From positions 1,240,001-1,304,000 of the forward strand of contig NZ_CP035534.1 of assembly GCF_009068765.1 (NCBI RefSeq): a stretch of 64,000 nucleotides of DNA, in the 5' to 3' direction. A program made the translations under genes and the position numbers. The stretch's first letter is position 1, and each line of letters opens with the position of its first letter. The notes below the pieces were generated by a model. The model did not search any database, was not told the DNA's origin, and saw nothing but the letters and a program-made list of their open reading frames with translations. This DNA is from Sulfurimonas hydrogeniphila. GTDB taxonomy: Bacteria; Campylobacterota; Campylobacteria; Campylobacterales; Sulfurimonadaceae. This document shows positions 44,849-53,804 of the stretch, piece by piece.

Positions 44849-45211
44849 TTAAAAGAGCCATCCAAACTTCTCATCAAGATAGGTTCTAAAATCTTCAAAT
44901 ATATCAAATATTGCTACCGCAAGAACAATAAGAACAAAAGCTGTAAATAAAAGCACTTCTGTATATTCATGAAAATATATTCCTATAACAATTGGTCCCA
45001 CTACAACTATACTCATTGTAAGCAGTGTTATATGATCTTCATACTTATCAAGTATGCCACTTGCAACAACTATCTTTTCAAATCCAAATATTAAAATTGC
45101 TGTTGTAAAAATATTCATAAAAAAATCAAAACCGGTGATGTAGGGGTGATTAATACCCAAGCGTGTTAATCCTTCATTATAATCAAAAAGCATTGTCTCA
45201 AATCCAACCAT
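44849..45211 (-). CDS. Hypothetical membrane protein
   Basis: A 120-residue protein with about three transmembrane helices (residues 28-45, 57-76 and 83-104) and a short acidic C terminus (FEDFRTYLDEKFGWLF). No family recognised. AGGAG-like bases precede the ATG. It belongs to the run of small envelope proteins transcribed with the DUF2130 gene. Confidence 0.55.
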   Translation of the reverse strand: MVGFETMLFDYNEGLTRLGINHPYITGFDFFMNIFTTAILIFGFEKIVVASGILDKYEDHITLLTMSIVVVGPIVIGIYFHEYTEVLLFTAFVLIVLAVAIFDIFEDFRTYLDEKFGWLF

Positions 45212-45232
45212 TTCTCTTCTCTCCTTCTTTTT

Positions 45233-45565
45233 TTATTGTAGCTCGCACTCATCGGCACGAATCATTAAAGAGTCATGAATAAAATAACTCTTATGCACTC
45301 TCCAACCCTCTGCTTTAGAGACACTGTATTTTTGTACACCACCATAAGCACCACCACCACTTCTGCAAGTAAGTGTATTTCCATATTCAAAAGCTTTCAA
45401 ATTACTCTTGGCATCACTATATGATGCGTAAGCATCATATACTATCAGGACTAATACCAATATGAACAGTCCATAAAGCGGTGCTATCTCCTCTCGCATT
45501 TTAAAACTTATCAGCATTAAAAACACCAAGAAAAAAAATCCACCATAATTAAAATACTCAAACAT
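45233..45565 (-). CDS. Small membrane-anchored protein, two-Cys/GW family (copy A)
   Basis: A 110-residue protein with two N-terminal transmembrane helices (about 8-20 and 30-46) and a C-terminal extracytoplasmic domain. Its conserved pattern, YGNTLTC...YSVSKAEGWRV...YFIHDSLMIRADEC, recurs in three other genes of the cluster (45593, 47676, 48692). The two conserved Cys could form a disulfide in the periplasm. It also shares the N-terminal MFEY with copy B. Function unknown. Confidence 0.62.
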   Translation of the reverse strand: MFEYFNYGGFFFLVFLMLISFKMREEIAPLYGLFILVLVLIVYDAYASYSDAKSNLKAFEYGNTLTCRSGGGAYGGVQKYSVSKAEGWRVHKSYFIHDSLMIRADECELQ

Positions 45566-45592
45566 CTTTGTTTACTCCTTATTTTTGTTTTA

Positions 45593-45967
45593 TTATTTTT
45601 TCTTGATCTGTAACACTTCACACAAACTATTGGCAATAATAGCGTCCCCATTGCTAAAGTGGTTGGTATCAAGCAGATACCACCCTTTGGCTTTAGAGAT
45701 GATACGCTTGAGTCCAGCAGCTTGACAAGAGAGGGCTCTGTTTGCATTGAAGGCTGTAATATTATTATGGATTTTATGTTTTGTGTCAGTTGCATCCCAA
45801 ACAAGCATAAAGAGTAAAAGAGCAGAAGCGCCATACATAAAATAGGGAGCTTTAAAGTTTGTACCTTTTGCTTGCTTTTCTCCTATTGCATAAAACGTCA
45901 ATAAAAGAGTGACAAATATAACCAAAAGCAGCATCACCCCAAAAAATGGATTGATATACTCAAACAT
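45593..45967 (-). CDS. Small membrane-anchored protein, two-Cys/GW family (copy B)
   Basis: A protein of 124 residues from ATG 45967, which overlaps the DUF2130 stop by eight bases and gives MFEYINPFFGVML, like copy A. There are two transmembrane helices and then the family domain: ANRALSCQAAGLKRIISKAK, then GWYLLDTNHF and a final ANSLCEVL. It is translationally coupled to the DUF2130 gene, so the two products may act together at the membrane. Confidence 0.62.
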   Translation of the reverse strand: MFEYINPFFGVMLLLVIFVTLLLTFYAIGEKQAKGTNFKAPYFMYGASALLLFMLVWDATDTKHKIHNNITAFNANRALSCQAAGLKRIISKAKGWYLLDTNHFSNGDAIIANSLCEVLQIKKK

Positions 45968-47225
45968 CTTCGCCCTCCTCCTCAAAGTGTTCTAATTCTA
46001 AAGCTTCTACATTGGCAATTGCATTACCGGCAATGCCTTTTATATTTCCATACATATTGGTAGTATTGAGCAGTACGGTATCGATCTGTTTTTGTTGTCG
46101 ACTCCAGCTTGCCATAACAGAGCGTTTTTGCTTGTTGAGTTCTTCTTGCATCGCCATAAAACCAGATACTATTGCCTGGAGTTGCATACTAAACTCATTG
46201 CCGCTAAAGTAGTTATACAGCAGTGTCATCTTATCTGTTTTATTCTCCTGGCTTTTTGCAGCCATATAACTTGCAATAATTCCCTCTCTAATTAGAGCAG
46301 CACTCCCTTTAAACTCATCGTAAGAGCAAACCCAGATACCATCAATAAATCCCATCTGCTCCATACCCTTTGGTTTGGCGGCAGTGACTAAGACTCCAAC
46401 ATCGGCTTTGGCATCAAGCATATCGGATTTGAGTTTGGCAATCCAATCATTGGAGAAGGTTTTGGTATTTTTAGACTCATAACAGATTTTTCCACAGTTT
46501 GTAAAATCAGGGGTGTTGATGGTTTGGATACAATCAGCTCCAAAGGCTCCTTTTTTTATCTCTGTTATTTCATCATATTTAAATGTGAGGCTAAGATACT
46601 CCTCTATACTTTTTTCCTGTGCTTCACCCTGGAGTTGTTGACTCCCCTGCTCTGCTTTGCGTTTGGCATCTTCAAGCTGTTTTTTAATCTGGTCTAACTG
46701 CTCCTCTTTGGCTTTGAGTTTCATCTCATTTGCCTGGGCTGCCTCCTCGATTGCTTTTTGGCGTTCTAGTTGGATTTTTTTATTAAGCTCAATTTGTGCT
46801 TCAGCTTTTATTTTAGAGGAGAGTTCCTCCTTTTCTCGCTCTAGTTGGGCCACCTTTGCTTTTTGCAAATTGAGCTCCTGGAGCTGTTTGGACTTTTGGT
46901 CGAGTTCGCTTTGGAGCTGTTTGAGTTGCAGAGCGTTCTCCTCTAAAAGGTTTTTCTTGATACTCTCTGTGAGTTCGTACTGCATTTTTGTCTTCTCTTT
47001 GCTTAGTGTTTGACTAAGTGCCTCTTGGAGTTTATGCTCAAAGGCTGCTTCTTTTTCCTCGATTGCCTCTTTTTGGGCAGAGAGGTTTTGCATCGCAAGT
47101 TTATATTTCTTGCGCTCACTCTCCCTGTCTACATCAAACTTTGTTTGAAGTTTGGAGTAGAGTGCTTCTTCTATGTTAATTTCACTGCCACAGTTTGGGC
47201 ACTTAATTGTTGCTGCTGTATTCAT
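45960..47225 (-). CDS. DUF2130 coiled-coil nuclease-like protein
   Basis: A protein of 421 residues starting at ATG 47225 (MNTAATIKCPNCGSEINIEE), so the N terminus is a CxxC motif of a zinc ribbon. Residues about 30-215 form a long Gln/Glu/Lys-rich coiled coil. The C-terminal DUF2130 domain has GAFGADCIQTI, then CGKICYESKNTKTFSNDW, a PD-(D/E)XK-like Asp...Glu-Ser-Lys core, and VLVTAAKPKGMEQM. The family resembles RmuC in layout; its function is not established. It overlaps the small RHH-like gene upstream by 23 bases and copy B downstream by eight. Confidence 0.82.
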   Translation of the reverse strand: MNTAATIKCPNCGSEINIEEALYSKLQTKFDVDRESERKKYKLAMQNLSAQKEAIEEKEAAFEHKLQEALSQTLSKEKTKMQYELTESIKKNLLEENALQLKQLQSELDQKSKQLQELNLQKAKVAQLEREKEELSSKIKAEAQIELNKKIQLERQKAIEEAAQANEMKLKAKEEQLDQIKKQLEDAKRKAEQGSQQLQGEAQEKSIEEYLSLTFKYDEITEIKKGAFGADCIQTINTPDFTNCGKICYESKNTKTFSNDWIAKLKSDMLDAKADVGVLVTAAKPKGMEQMGFIDGIWVCSYDEFKGSAALIREGIIASYMAAKSQENKTDKMTLLYNYFSGNEFSMQLQAIVSGFMAMQEELNKQKRSVMASWSRQQKQIDTVLLNTTNMYGNIKGIAGNAIANVEALELEHFEEEGEDV

Positions 47226-47409
47226 AAGTTTTTTCTCCTCTTTCTTTGTAATACTCATCTTTTGTGTAGTTTTTATATTTTTTAACAAATGCCTCCAGGG
47301 CTGCTATTGATATATCCTCTATACTCATATCTGAACTCTCTGCTAAGTGTTTGAGTTGTTCATAGAGCTCTTTTGGCAGGGTAAATTCTATCTCTTCATC
47401 TTTCATTGA
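47203..47409 (-). CDS. Small ribbon-helix-helix-like protein
   Basis: A protein of 68 residues from ATG 47409: MKDEEIEFTLPKELYEQLKH then LAESSDMSIEDISIAALEAF. The pattern of one strand, then two helices, is typical of CopG/MetJ-type DNA-binding antitoxin-like proteins. It overlaps the DUF2130 gene and the WGR-like gene upstream by 14 bases, so it is inside the operon and may regulate it. No toxin-like partner is obvious. Confidence 0.6.
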   Translation of the reverse strand, partial: SMKDEEIEFTLPKELYEQLKHLAESSDMSIEDISIAALEAFVKKYKNYTKDEYYKERGEKTYEYSSNN

Positions 47410-47671
47410 TACACTCCTTGTAGCCTTTTTTATACTTTTGTTGGAGTTTGCTTTGCAGGTGGGTGTAGGCCTCTTTATAGCTTTTATAATACTCCTCAAT
47501 TACCCGTGTTGGTTTAGGGCGTTTAAGCGAGCCGTACTCTTTAGAAAAAATAAACTCACCAAAGAGGTTAAGCATCAGTGAGAGTTTGTAGTATCTGATT
47601 TTATGGTTAACCTCTCTGTAGAGGGTGATCCTATAATGCTTGTTGCTTTGGTTTAGGATATCAGCGCTCAT
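47396..47671 (-). CDS. WGR-domain-like small protein
   Basis: A protein of 91 residues from ATG 47671. YRITLYREVNHKIRYYKLSL, GEFIFSKEYGSLKRPKPT and a C-terminal helix ending KLQQKYKKGYKE follow the WGR layout: strands ending at the W/YG-R region, then a helix with Lys-rich KKGY. WGR domains bind DNA ends or breaks in PARPs and in some bacterial proteins. The similarity is by eye only. Confidence 0.5.
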   Translation of the reverse strand: MSADILNQSNKHYRITLYREVNHKIRYYKLSLMLNLFGEFIFSKEYGSLKRPKPTRVIEEYYKSYKEAYTHLQSKLQQKYKKGYKECINER

Positions 47672-47675
47672 ACTA

Positions 47676-48020
47676 TTATCTCCTCTCACACCCATCTGCT
47701 CGAATCATTAAGGAGTCTTTTACGAAATAATACCCATCAACACTCCAGCCATCTTTTTTACTGACACGGTAGAGGTTTTCACTGTTTTTACAGACAAATA
47801 CACTTTTATGCAAAAATGCTTTTGTATTTGCAATAGCATCCTCTTTATTGTTATATGCAACCACAAAAATAGATATGATTGCAGTAATTGCTATTGTATG
47901 TATCACTTTTAAAAGAGATGGTTTTGAACCATCCAAACTCAGACTTCCATAGAATACATATATGGTTAGAATCAACAATATAACGGCTTTTATCATCTCC
48001 TGATCTATAAATGCAAACAT
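47676..48020 (-). CDS. Small membrane-anchored protein, two-Cys/GW family (copy C)
   Basis: A 114-residue protein with two transmembrane helices (about 11-25 and 38-55) and the shared C-terminal domain: HKSVFVCKNSENLYRVSKKD, GWSVDGYYFVKDSLMIRADG, then a last Cys. It is nearest to copy A (45233-45565), with an almost identical DSLMIRAD-x-C end. It sits five bases before the WGR-like gene on the same strand. Confidence 0.62.
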   Translation of the reverse strand: MFAFIDQEMIKAVILLILTIYVFYGSLSLDGSKPSLLKVIHTIAITAIISIFVVAYNNKEDAIANTKAFLHKSVFVCKNSENLYRVSKKDGWSVDGYYFVKDSLMIRADGCERR

Positions 48021-48038
48021 ATTTTTCCTCTCTTTTTT

Positions 48039-48365
48039 TTATTTTACATCTCTTATAATATCTATACCCTCTCCTATCGCATCAATCTTTTGCTCTATGG
48101 TATCTAAACGCCTGGAGAGTTGTTTGTCTGTAGCATCATTTGAGAGTGCATTATATTTTTCTAACTGCTGGCAAAGATATTCATACTCGTTAATATCAAG
48201 CATGACTGCTTCTGCGGAACTCTTTTCATTTTTTGTGATGTAAATTGCCTCACACTTTTTTTCTCTAATAGTTGCAAGCGCTTTTTCTAAAGAGCCTGCA
48301 AGCCTTTCTCTTGAATAGAGCTCTGTATTTGATCCTTGAGTATTAAATGACTTCGTTTTTTGCAT
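48039..48365 (-). CDS. Phd/YefM antitoxin-like protein
   Basis: A protein of 108 residues from ATG 48365. The central part (LAGSLEKALATIREKKCEAI then SAEAVMLDINEYEYLCQQLE) fits the Phd/YefM fold, in which a MLDINEYEYL-type segment is diagnostic. The C-terminal 35 residues form a short coiled coil (LSRRLDTIEQKIDAIGEGID). No RelE/Doc toxin follows, so it may be an orphan regulator. It overlaps the upstream membrane gene by 23 bases. Confidence 0.6.
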   Translation of the reverse strand: MQKTKSFNTQGSNTELYSRERLAGSLEKALATIREKKCEAIYITKNEKSSAEAVMLDINEYEYLCQQLEKYNALSNDATDKQLSRRLDTIEQKIDAIGEGIDIIRDVK

Positions 48366-48690
48366 CTGATTCTCCTTGTGTATAGTTTTCAATAAGCAGG
48401 AGCATATCACTCCCCTTATCAATCTTTAAAAATGCGTCACCACAATATTGGTGTGAGAGAAGATAAAGCGTTTGACTAAAATGCGACACATAACAATCTC
48501 TGTATTCTAAAAGCACTTCACCACTTGCATTGAAGAGCTTGATGCTCTTTTGTGGTAAAGGAGCTGACTCGTTTTTATTCTCTTTACTCTCTTTTTTAAA
48601 TGGATTTTTTAATAAGAGTGTATAAGTAAGTGCTATAGAGATAGCTCCTAATATTCCCAAAATTATTATTAAAAAAATTGTACTGTTCAT
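48343..48690 (-). CDS. Small membrane-anchored hypothetical protein
   Basis: A 115-residue protein with a single N-terminal transmembrane helix (residues 4-26), a charged linker (KKESKENKNESAPLPQKS) and a C-terminal domain with two Cys (YRDCYVSHF and SHQYCGDAF). It differs from the GW family but has the same general build. The start follows the copy D stop by one base. Confidence 0.52.
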   Translation of the reverse strand: MNSTIFLIIILGILGAISIALTYTLLLKNPFKKESKENKNESAPLPQKSIKLFNASGEVLLEYRDCYVSHFSQTLYLLSHQYCGDAFLKIDKGSDMLLLIENYTQGESDAKNEVI

Positions 48691-48691
48691 C

Positions 48692-48973
48692 TTACTCTCC
48701 TGTTTCTACTAAAGTACAGTATGCAATATTTAGCAGATCATTCTCTTTTTTAAAATATTGCTTTTTATAGAGATGCCAACCACCTTTTTTATTTACCAAT
48801 ACTGAGGCCCTTCCTCCAAGAGAGGCTTGACAGATTAAGCTCTTACCTCTTTGAAAAGCGAGAATTGTTTGTTTTTTGGTGGTTTGAGTGTTATTTGTAA
48901 ACCCTAATTGCATAAGTATGATGCCTCCCAGTAAAAAAATTATTATTGCCAGTACCCTTTTAGCATTTCGCAT
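48692..48973 (-). CDS. Small membrane-anchored protein, two-Cys/GW family (copy D)
   Basis: A 93-residue protein with one N-terminal transmembrane helix (residues 6-24) and the shared domain: RGKSLICQASLGGRASVLVN, KKGGWHLYKKQYF, then NIAYC near the end. It is the shortest of the four copies. AGGAG lies before the ATG. Confidence 0.58.
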   Translation of the reverse strand: MRNAKRVLAIIIFLLGGIILMQLGFTNNTQTTKKQTILAFQRGKSLICQASLGGRASVLVNKKGGWHLYKKQYFKKENDLLNIAYCTLVETGE

Positions 48974-49044
48974 TATTGACTCCTTTTTTATATTATAATT
49001 ATTTTTTTATGCTAATTTATATTTTATGGCAAATTGCCAAATCA

Positions 49045-49458
49045 TTAATCTATTCTATACACCGGCTTTGCTTGAGCATATACTGCAAATAATAATACAA
49101 GTATAAAAAGACCAGCTGCACCTACTACTAAATAAAGTACCTGTTGTATAACAGTAAAAATAGCCCCAGTGAATAAACCTGTTTTATCGATATTGGTATA
49201 AATTGTCCAGAGTAATAAAATTGCACCTATTGCCATTAAAATTTGACCATTTAATATATCACCATGTTGGCTGAGAGCATTTACATACCAGTTATAGCCA
49301 AAGAATGACGCGCCATATCCTGATAATGAAGTAATAAGAGTAATTTTATTGAGAAATAAATATCTATACTTCTTTTGCGTGTATTTATTGATTTCTACGG
49401 CGATCATATACAGTGCATACAATACAGCTAAAGCAACGAGAATTTTTATAATCAGCAT
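49045..49458 (-). CDS. Hypothetical membrane protein
   Basis: A 137-residue protein with about four transmembrane helices (residues 2-22, 36-55, 70-88 and 103-128). No family recognised. It appears to be the first gene of the leftward DUF2130/small membrane protein cluster. The gap 49459-49602 upstream, shared with the divergent HsdS-like gene, should contain both promoters. Confidence 0.55.
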   Translation of the reverse strand: MLIIKILVALAVLYALYMIAVEINKYTQKKYRYLFLNKITLITSLSGYGASFFGYNWYVNALSQHGDILNGQILMAIGAILLLWTIYTNIDKTGLFTGAIFTVIQQVLYLVVGAAGLFILVLLFAVYAQAKPVYRID

Positions 49459-49602
49459 TTTATATCCTTTTTAATAACTACCATATAAATATATTGGTAG
49501 TTATTGTATTCAACAGAAGTATACTCAAAATATTACAAAAGTACAAATCATAAATATCAAATAGTAAAAACAGTATAATTACAACTATGTAAAGGGGTTA
49601 AT

Positions 49603-50367
49603 TTGTTTGACTTAAAAGCCAAATTAGAAGAAGAGTTTCATGATGTTCCAATTGTCAAGCTTAAAGATTTAACAAAAAAAATCGCTGTCATCTCAAAAGT
49701 GCGTGTTGGTACAAAAAGAGATGTTCTCGATTATAATGAGGTCACACTTGCGAATATCGATGCGTATGGTGTCATTCAAGTTAATTCTAGTAAGAAAAAA
49801 CCGGCACCGGCAAATGCCAGTGCAATTGCATCACAAGCACTGCATAAAAATGATCTTTTAGTTTCCTACAGAGGATTAGATATTCAAGTTGGTCGGATTG
49901 ATAGAGAATATAAGCATCCTGTTGTAAGTAACAACAGTGCAATACGTATTCAATTTGAATATGAAGATGCACAGAAGGAAGAAGAAGTCTCCTTGTTTGT
50001 TCAAACATATTTACAACTTCCATATGTCAAAGAATATATAGCAAAAAGACCTCAAAGCACTGAAAACAACAGAAAAATTCTCAGTCCTCTTTTTTTAGCT
50101 AATCTTCCTATTCCGCTGTTTTATTCAAGAGATTATGCGTTTAAAGATTTTATATATAAGCGTTTAAAAGTAATAAATACAGCAAAAGCAATTATCAAAG
50201 ATATGCAACATTGGATGAAAAATCTTGAAAAATATAAAGATGAAACTCTTTCTTTATATTTAACAAACACGAAAAAAACTTCAAAAATCGATGAAAAAGA
50301 TATTAAAATATTAAAATCTTTAGAAATAGCTAGAAAACAACTTAATAATATGGCTGAAGAATTATAA
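49603..50367 (+). CDS. Solitary HsdS-like single-TRD protein
   Basis: A 254-residue protein starting at TTG 49603 with a strong AAAGGGG site. It resembles one half of a type I specificity subunit. HKNDLLVSYRGLDIQVGRID and the SNNSAIRIQF strand fit a target-recognition domain, ILSPLFLANLPIPLF its end, and a helical segment (IKDMQHWMKNLEKYKDETLS) the spacer helix. One TRD can dimerise to give a palindromic target. It is on the plus strand, convergent with hsdR and outside the hsdM-hsdS operon, so it may be an alternative specificity module or regulator. Confidence 0.62.
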   Translation: MFDLKAKLEEEFHDVPIVKLKDLTKKIAVISKVRVGTKRDVLDYNEVTLANIDAYGVIQVNSSKKKPAPANASAIASQALHKNDLLVSYRGLDIQVGRIDREYKHPVVSNNSAIRIQFEYEDAQKEEEVSLFVQTYLQLPYVKEYIAKRPQSTENNRKILSPLFLANLPIPLFYSRDYAFKDFIYKRLKVINTAKAIIKDMQHWMKNLEKYKDETLSLYLTNTKKTSKIDEKDIKILKSLEIARKQLNNMAEEL

Positions 50368-50487
50368 TGTCAAATATACTATCCTAATAAGTCAAGACAA
50401 CATTTCCGTGCTTTAGCCAAAATTGCTATTAATAAATTTATATAGTCAATCCTTGAGAACGAATTTTAATATCTCTTATTCTGTGTC

Positions 50488-53400
50488 CTAAATATAGTTA
50501 AATAATCTTTTTACAGTATCTTGCATAGCACTTTTGAAAGCATCATCCTGTGCAATTTTTTTATAAAGTTCTAGTTCATTACGTCTTTGTTGTTGCATCA
50601 CCTCATCAAATATCTTTTTATACGCTAAATCCCTATTTTGTTCATCAGGGTTATCTAAATATTTACTTCGATAGTCTGGATGCTCTTGAATTTTTCTGGC
50701 TATATTAACACATCGAACTCTTTGTTCTTCAGGTGTGGCATCCCACCCTTGGAACCACTTATCATTAAAGCTTTTTATAATCTCATCAAGAGGATCTTTG
50801 TCATTTTTATCTTCATACACTCCTCTTGGATTTGGGTTTTGTGAATCAAGTTCTGCTTGACTATCGTCTAAGCCTATAGTTGTGTTTAGTTTAGTTCTCT
50901 CTAACCCATATGTTGAGAGATCTACTGATTCTAACAAAGCATCTATAGCATCAGCTTCTTTATCTTGGACTATCAATTTTGGAATCAAAAATTTCAAAAA
51001 CCAAAAAAGCTTCTCCCAAGCAACTATCTCATAAGGCAAGATAGAGGCCATTTGTCCATAAATCTTTACAAATTGTTTTGCTTTTATTTTAAAATCAGCT
51101 TTTTGAGTATCTTCTAATACCAATGTACTGTTAAATCGCTCTGCTGCCGTATCTATTATGGGACTTAATTCACTCGCTTCAACTCCAGAAAAATATTTCT
51201 CTATAAATAGCTCCACTTCATCCAATTCATAAACACCTATGTTATCGAGGTGTTCTTTGAGCTCATGAAGTACATTAACATCTGTAGCGGAGCTAAGAGT
51301 AGTTGCTGTATAAAAAGGATCAAAAGAAGCTTTTATATCATCCACTGTATTAAAAAAATCCAAAATAAAAAGATCTTCTGTCTTTTTTCCTAAACTATTG
51401 GCTGCACGATTAAGGCGTGAAAGTGTTTGTACTGCTTGAACACCTTGAAGCCTCTTGTCTACATACATTGCTGTAAGCTTTGGCTGATCAAAACCTGTAG
51501 TAAATTTATTGGCTACTACTAATAGTCGATATTCATCTGTATCAAACTTATCAGCTATATCTTTACTTGCAAATCCGTTTATGCTATCTTCTGTGTACTC
51601 TATGCCATCCACCGTTTTCTTACCTGAAAAAGCTATAAGAATTTTAAAAGGCTTACCCTTTTCCCTAAGCTTTGCTTGAAATGCTTGATAATAAAGAATA
51701 GCAGACTCTATACTCTGGGTAACCACCATTCCTTTTGCCTTGCCTTTGAGCTTCTTTCTATTTACTACATGGTCAATAAAATGCTCAAGCATAATATCAG
51801 CTTTAGTAGCAATAGTTTGCTTATCTCGTTCTACATAGGCTCTCAGTTTTTTCTGTGCTTTTGCGGTATCAAAAAGTGGGTTATCTACTATAGACTTCTC
51901 TATCTCATAATAGCTTTTATAGGTTGTATAGTTTGCCAACACATCAAGAATAAATCCCTCTTCAATCGCTTGTTTCATCGAGTAAAGATGAAAAGGTTTA
52001 AAGCTTCCATCCTCTTGTTTTTGACCAAATTTTTCAAGTGTTATCGGCTTAGGTGTAGCCGTAAATGCTAAATATGAGGCATTACCCTTCATCTTTCTGC
52101 TCTTCATCGCTTCCACTATGGCATCTTGTGCATCCAGTTCTCTATCTCCAAAAGCACTATTCATACTATCGTGTGCAGAACCACTTTGTGAGCTATGGGC
52201 TTCATCTATCACCACTGCAAACCTTCTATCACTCAAATCTGACATACCATCCATGATAAATGGAAACTTTTGAATCGTAGTTATTATAATTTTCTTTCCA
52301 CTCTCCAAACTTGCTTTTAGATCTTTTGCTGAATTTGCAGGTGCAACAATATTCTTTACTTCACTGAACTCTTTAATATTATCTCGAAGTTGCTTATCTA
52401 GCAATCTTCTATCTGTTACAACTATCACAGAGTCAAACAGAGGATTTTGTAAACCTTTACTTCCAGGAAGACTCTCTTTTTGTGGATATGTCTCTATAAG
52501 CTGATAAGCTGCCCATGTAATAGAGTTTGACTTTCCACTCCCTGCACTATGTTGTATAAGGTATGTTCGCCCTACACCATGTTCGCTGGCATCCTTCATG
52601 ATTTTTCTTACAACATCCATCTGATGATAACGAGGGAAAAAGAGTGTACGCTTAGAAAGAGTATCACTTTTTGTACCATCAAGTCGTACAAAATGCTGGA
52701 TTATATTTGCTAACGACTCTTTGGTAAAGACCTCTTCCCAAAGATAAGAAGTTTTATGTCCGTGTTCATTAACAGGATTGCCCTTACCGTGGTTATTGCC
52801 TTTATTAAACGGTAAAAAGAATGTTTTGCTGCCATTAAGGTGTGTGGTCATATAAACTTCATCTGTATCAACTGCCATATGAACAATACACCTTGCAAAC
52901 TGTAAAAGTGTTTGCTTAGCATCTCTATCTTCTCTGTACTGCTTTTGCCCATGCACCCTGGCTGTCTGCCCTGTCCATGCATTTTTAAGCTCCATTGTCA
53001 CAATAGGCAGACCATTTAAAAATATCACCATATCAATCTCTTCACCAGGATTACTCACAGAATATCTGAGCTGTCTGGTGACACTAAATTCATTACTGGA
53101 GAATCGTTTTTTGATCTCGTCTGAGCTTGATGGTAGAGGAGCAACATACATCAAAGTAAAATGAGCATCTTCAACAGATAAACCTTTTTTCAAAACATCG
53201 AGTATGCCATACCTCTTTATCATCCTATCAAGGCGTTGAATGATTTTTAGTTTGTACTTAGGATCTCGTTTGAGCTTCTCTAACTCTTTAGCTTGTGTAG
53301 TTTCCAAAAAGTGCCAAAATCTTTTGGTATCGATGGCATACTCTTTATCAAAATCATTGGGGTCGCCCATATAAAACTTGTTATTATTACTATTTAGAGG

Positions 53401-53505
53401 TAAAGGTTTCGTTATTTCATTTGATAACTCTTCAAGCGAAACACCTACCAACGATTTTTCAATGCTACTCTCCAACGCTTGTTCATTTGTTTTACTTTTT
53501 TTCAT
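50488..53505 (-). CDS. hsdR: Type I restriction enzyme R subunit
   Basis: A protein of 1005 residues from ATG 53505. The N-terminal HSDR_N nuclease has MVIFLNGLPIVTMELKNAWTG with the PD-(D/E)XK Glu-Leu-Lys. The SF2 motor has Walker A HSAGSGKSNSITW, the DEAH box VIDEAHSSQSG, AFTATPKPITL, and a QTLSRLNRAAN helicase VI block. The subunit translocates and cuts DNA lacking the host methylation mark. The start lies inside the end of the HigA-like gene (overlap 14 bases), so it is expressed with the inserted cassette. Confidence 0.95.
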   Translation of the reverse strand: MKKSKTNEQALESSIEKSLVGVSLEELSNEITKPLPLNSNNNKFYMGDPNDFDKEYAIDTKRFWHFLETTQAKELEKLKRDPKYKLKIIQRLDRMIKRYGILDVLKKGLSVEDAHFTLMYVAPLPSSSDEIKKRFSSNEFSVTRQLRYSVSNPGEEIDMVIFLNGLPIVTMELKNAWTGQTARVHGQKQYREDRDAKQTLLQFARCIVHMAVDTDEVYMTTHLNGSKTFFLPFNKGNNHGKGNPVNEHGHKTSYLWEEVFTKESLANIIQHFVRLDGTKSDTLSKRTLFFPRYHQMDVVRKIMKDASEHGVGRTYLIQHSAGSGKSNSITWAAYQLIETYPQKESLPGSKGLQNPLFDSVIVVTDRRLLDKQLRDNIKEFSEVKNIVAPANSAKDLKASLESGKKIIITTIQKFPFIMDGMSDLSDRRFAVVIDEAHSSQSGSAHDSMNSAFGDRELDAQDAIVEAMKSRKMKGNASYLAFTATPKPITLEKFGQKQEDGSFKPFHLYSMKQAIEEGFILDVLANYTTYKSYYEIEKSIVDNPLFDTAKAQKKLRAYVERDKQTIATKADIMLEHFIDHVVNRKKLKGKAKGMVVTQSIESAILYYQAFQAKLREKGKPFKILIAFSGKKTVDGIEYTEDSINGFASKDIADKFDTDEYRLLVVANKFTTGFDQPKLTAMYVDKRLQGVQAVQTLSRLNRAANSLGKKTEDLFILDFFNTVDDIKASFDPFYTATTLSSATDVNVLHELKEHLDNIGVYELDEVELFIEKYFSGVEASELSPIIDTAAERFNSTLVLEDTQKADFKIKAKQFVKIYGQMASILPYEIVAWEKLFWFLKFLIPKLIVQDKEADAIDALLESVDLSTYGLERTKLNTTIGLDDSQAELDSQNPNPRGVYEDKNDKDPLDEIIKSFNDKWFQGWDATPEEQRVRCVNIARKIQEHPDYRSKYLDNPDEQNRDLAYKKIFDEVMQQQRRNELELYKKIAQDDAFKSAMQDTVKRLFNYI

Positions 53506-53785
53506 CAAAATATCCTCTCTCTATTACATGTTCTCTGCTCAATACACATTGATATTCATTGTCCAAACCTATCCAAATGTGAGCAGGAATAACCAACACA
53601 TCCTCCAAGGCAGAAGCTATTTTCGAATCAATTCCCATTACTCCTTCTATGATTTTATCTACAGTCCCCTTTGATATGTTGGTTCTAGATGAAAGTTCAA
53701 AGCTACCCATATGGATCTCATCCAGCACCTCTTCAAGAAGTTCTCCTGGATGAATGGCTATGTCTGATTGATATGTTTTGTTCAA
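53492..53785 (-). CDS. HigA-like XRE antitoxin/regulator
   Basis: A protein of 97 residues. I choose TTG 53785 because AAGGA is eight bases upstream and the product then begins just before the HigA signature HPGELLEEVLDEI. Residues about 30-70 (GSFELSSRTNISKGTVDKII) make the helix-turn-helix. Together with the HigB-like tail of the preceding gene this suggests a toxin-antitoxin or autoregulatory pair. It overlaps hsdR. Confidence 0.75.
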   Translation of the reverse strand: MNKTYQSDIAIHPGELLEEVLDEIHMGSFELSSRTNISKGTVDKIIEGVMGIDSKIASALEDVLVIPAHIWIGLDNEYQCVLSREHVIERGYFDEKK

Positions 53786-53804
53786 ATTTTTTATCCTTAT
53801 TCCA

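Noticed and set aside
44300-49500. Run of short genes as a possible prophage structural region
   Set aside because: No terminase, portal, capsid or tail features; most products are membrane-anchored and group with a DUF2130 gene.
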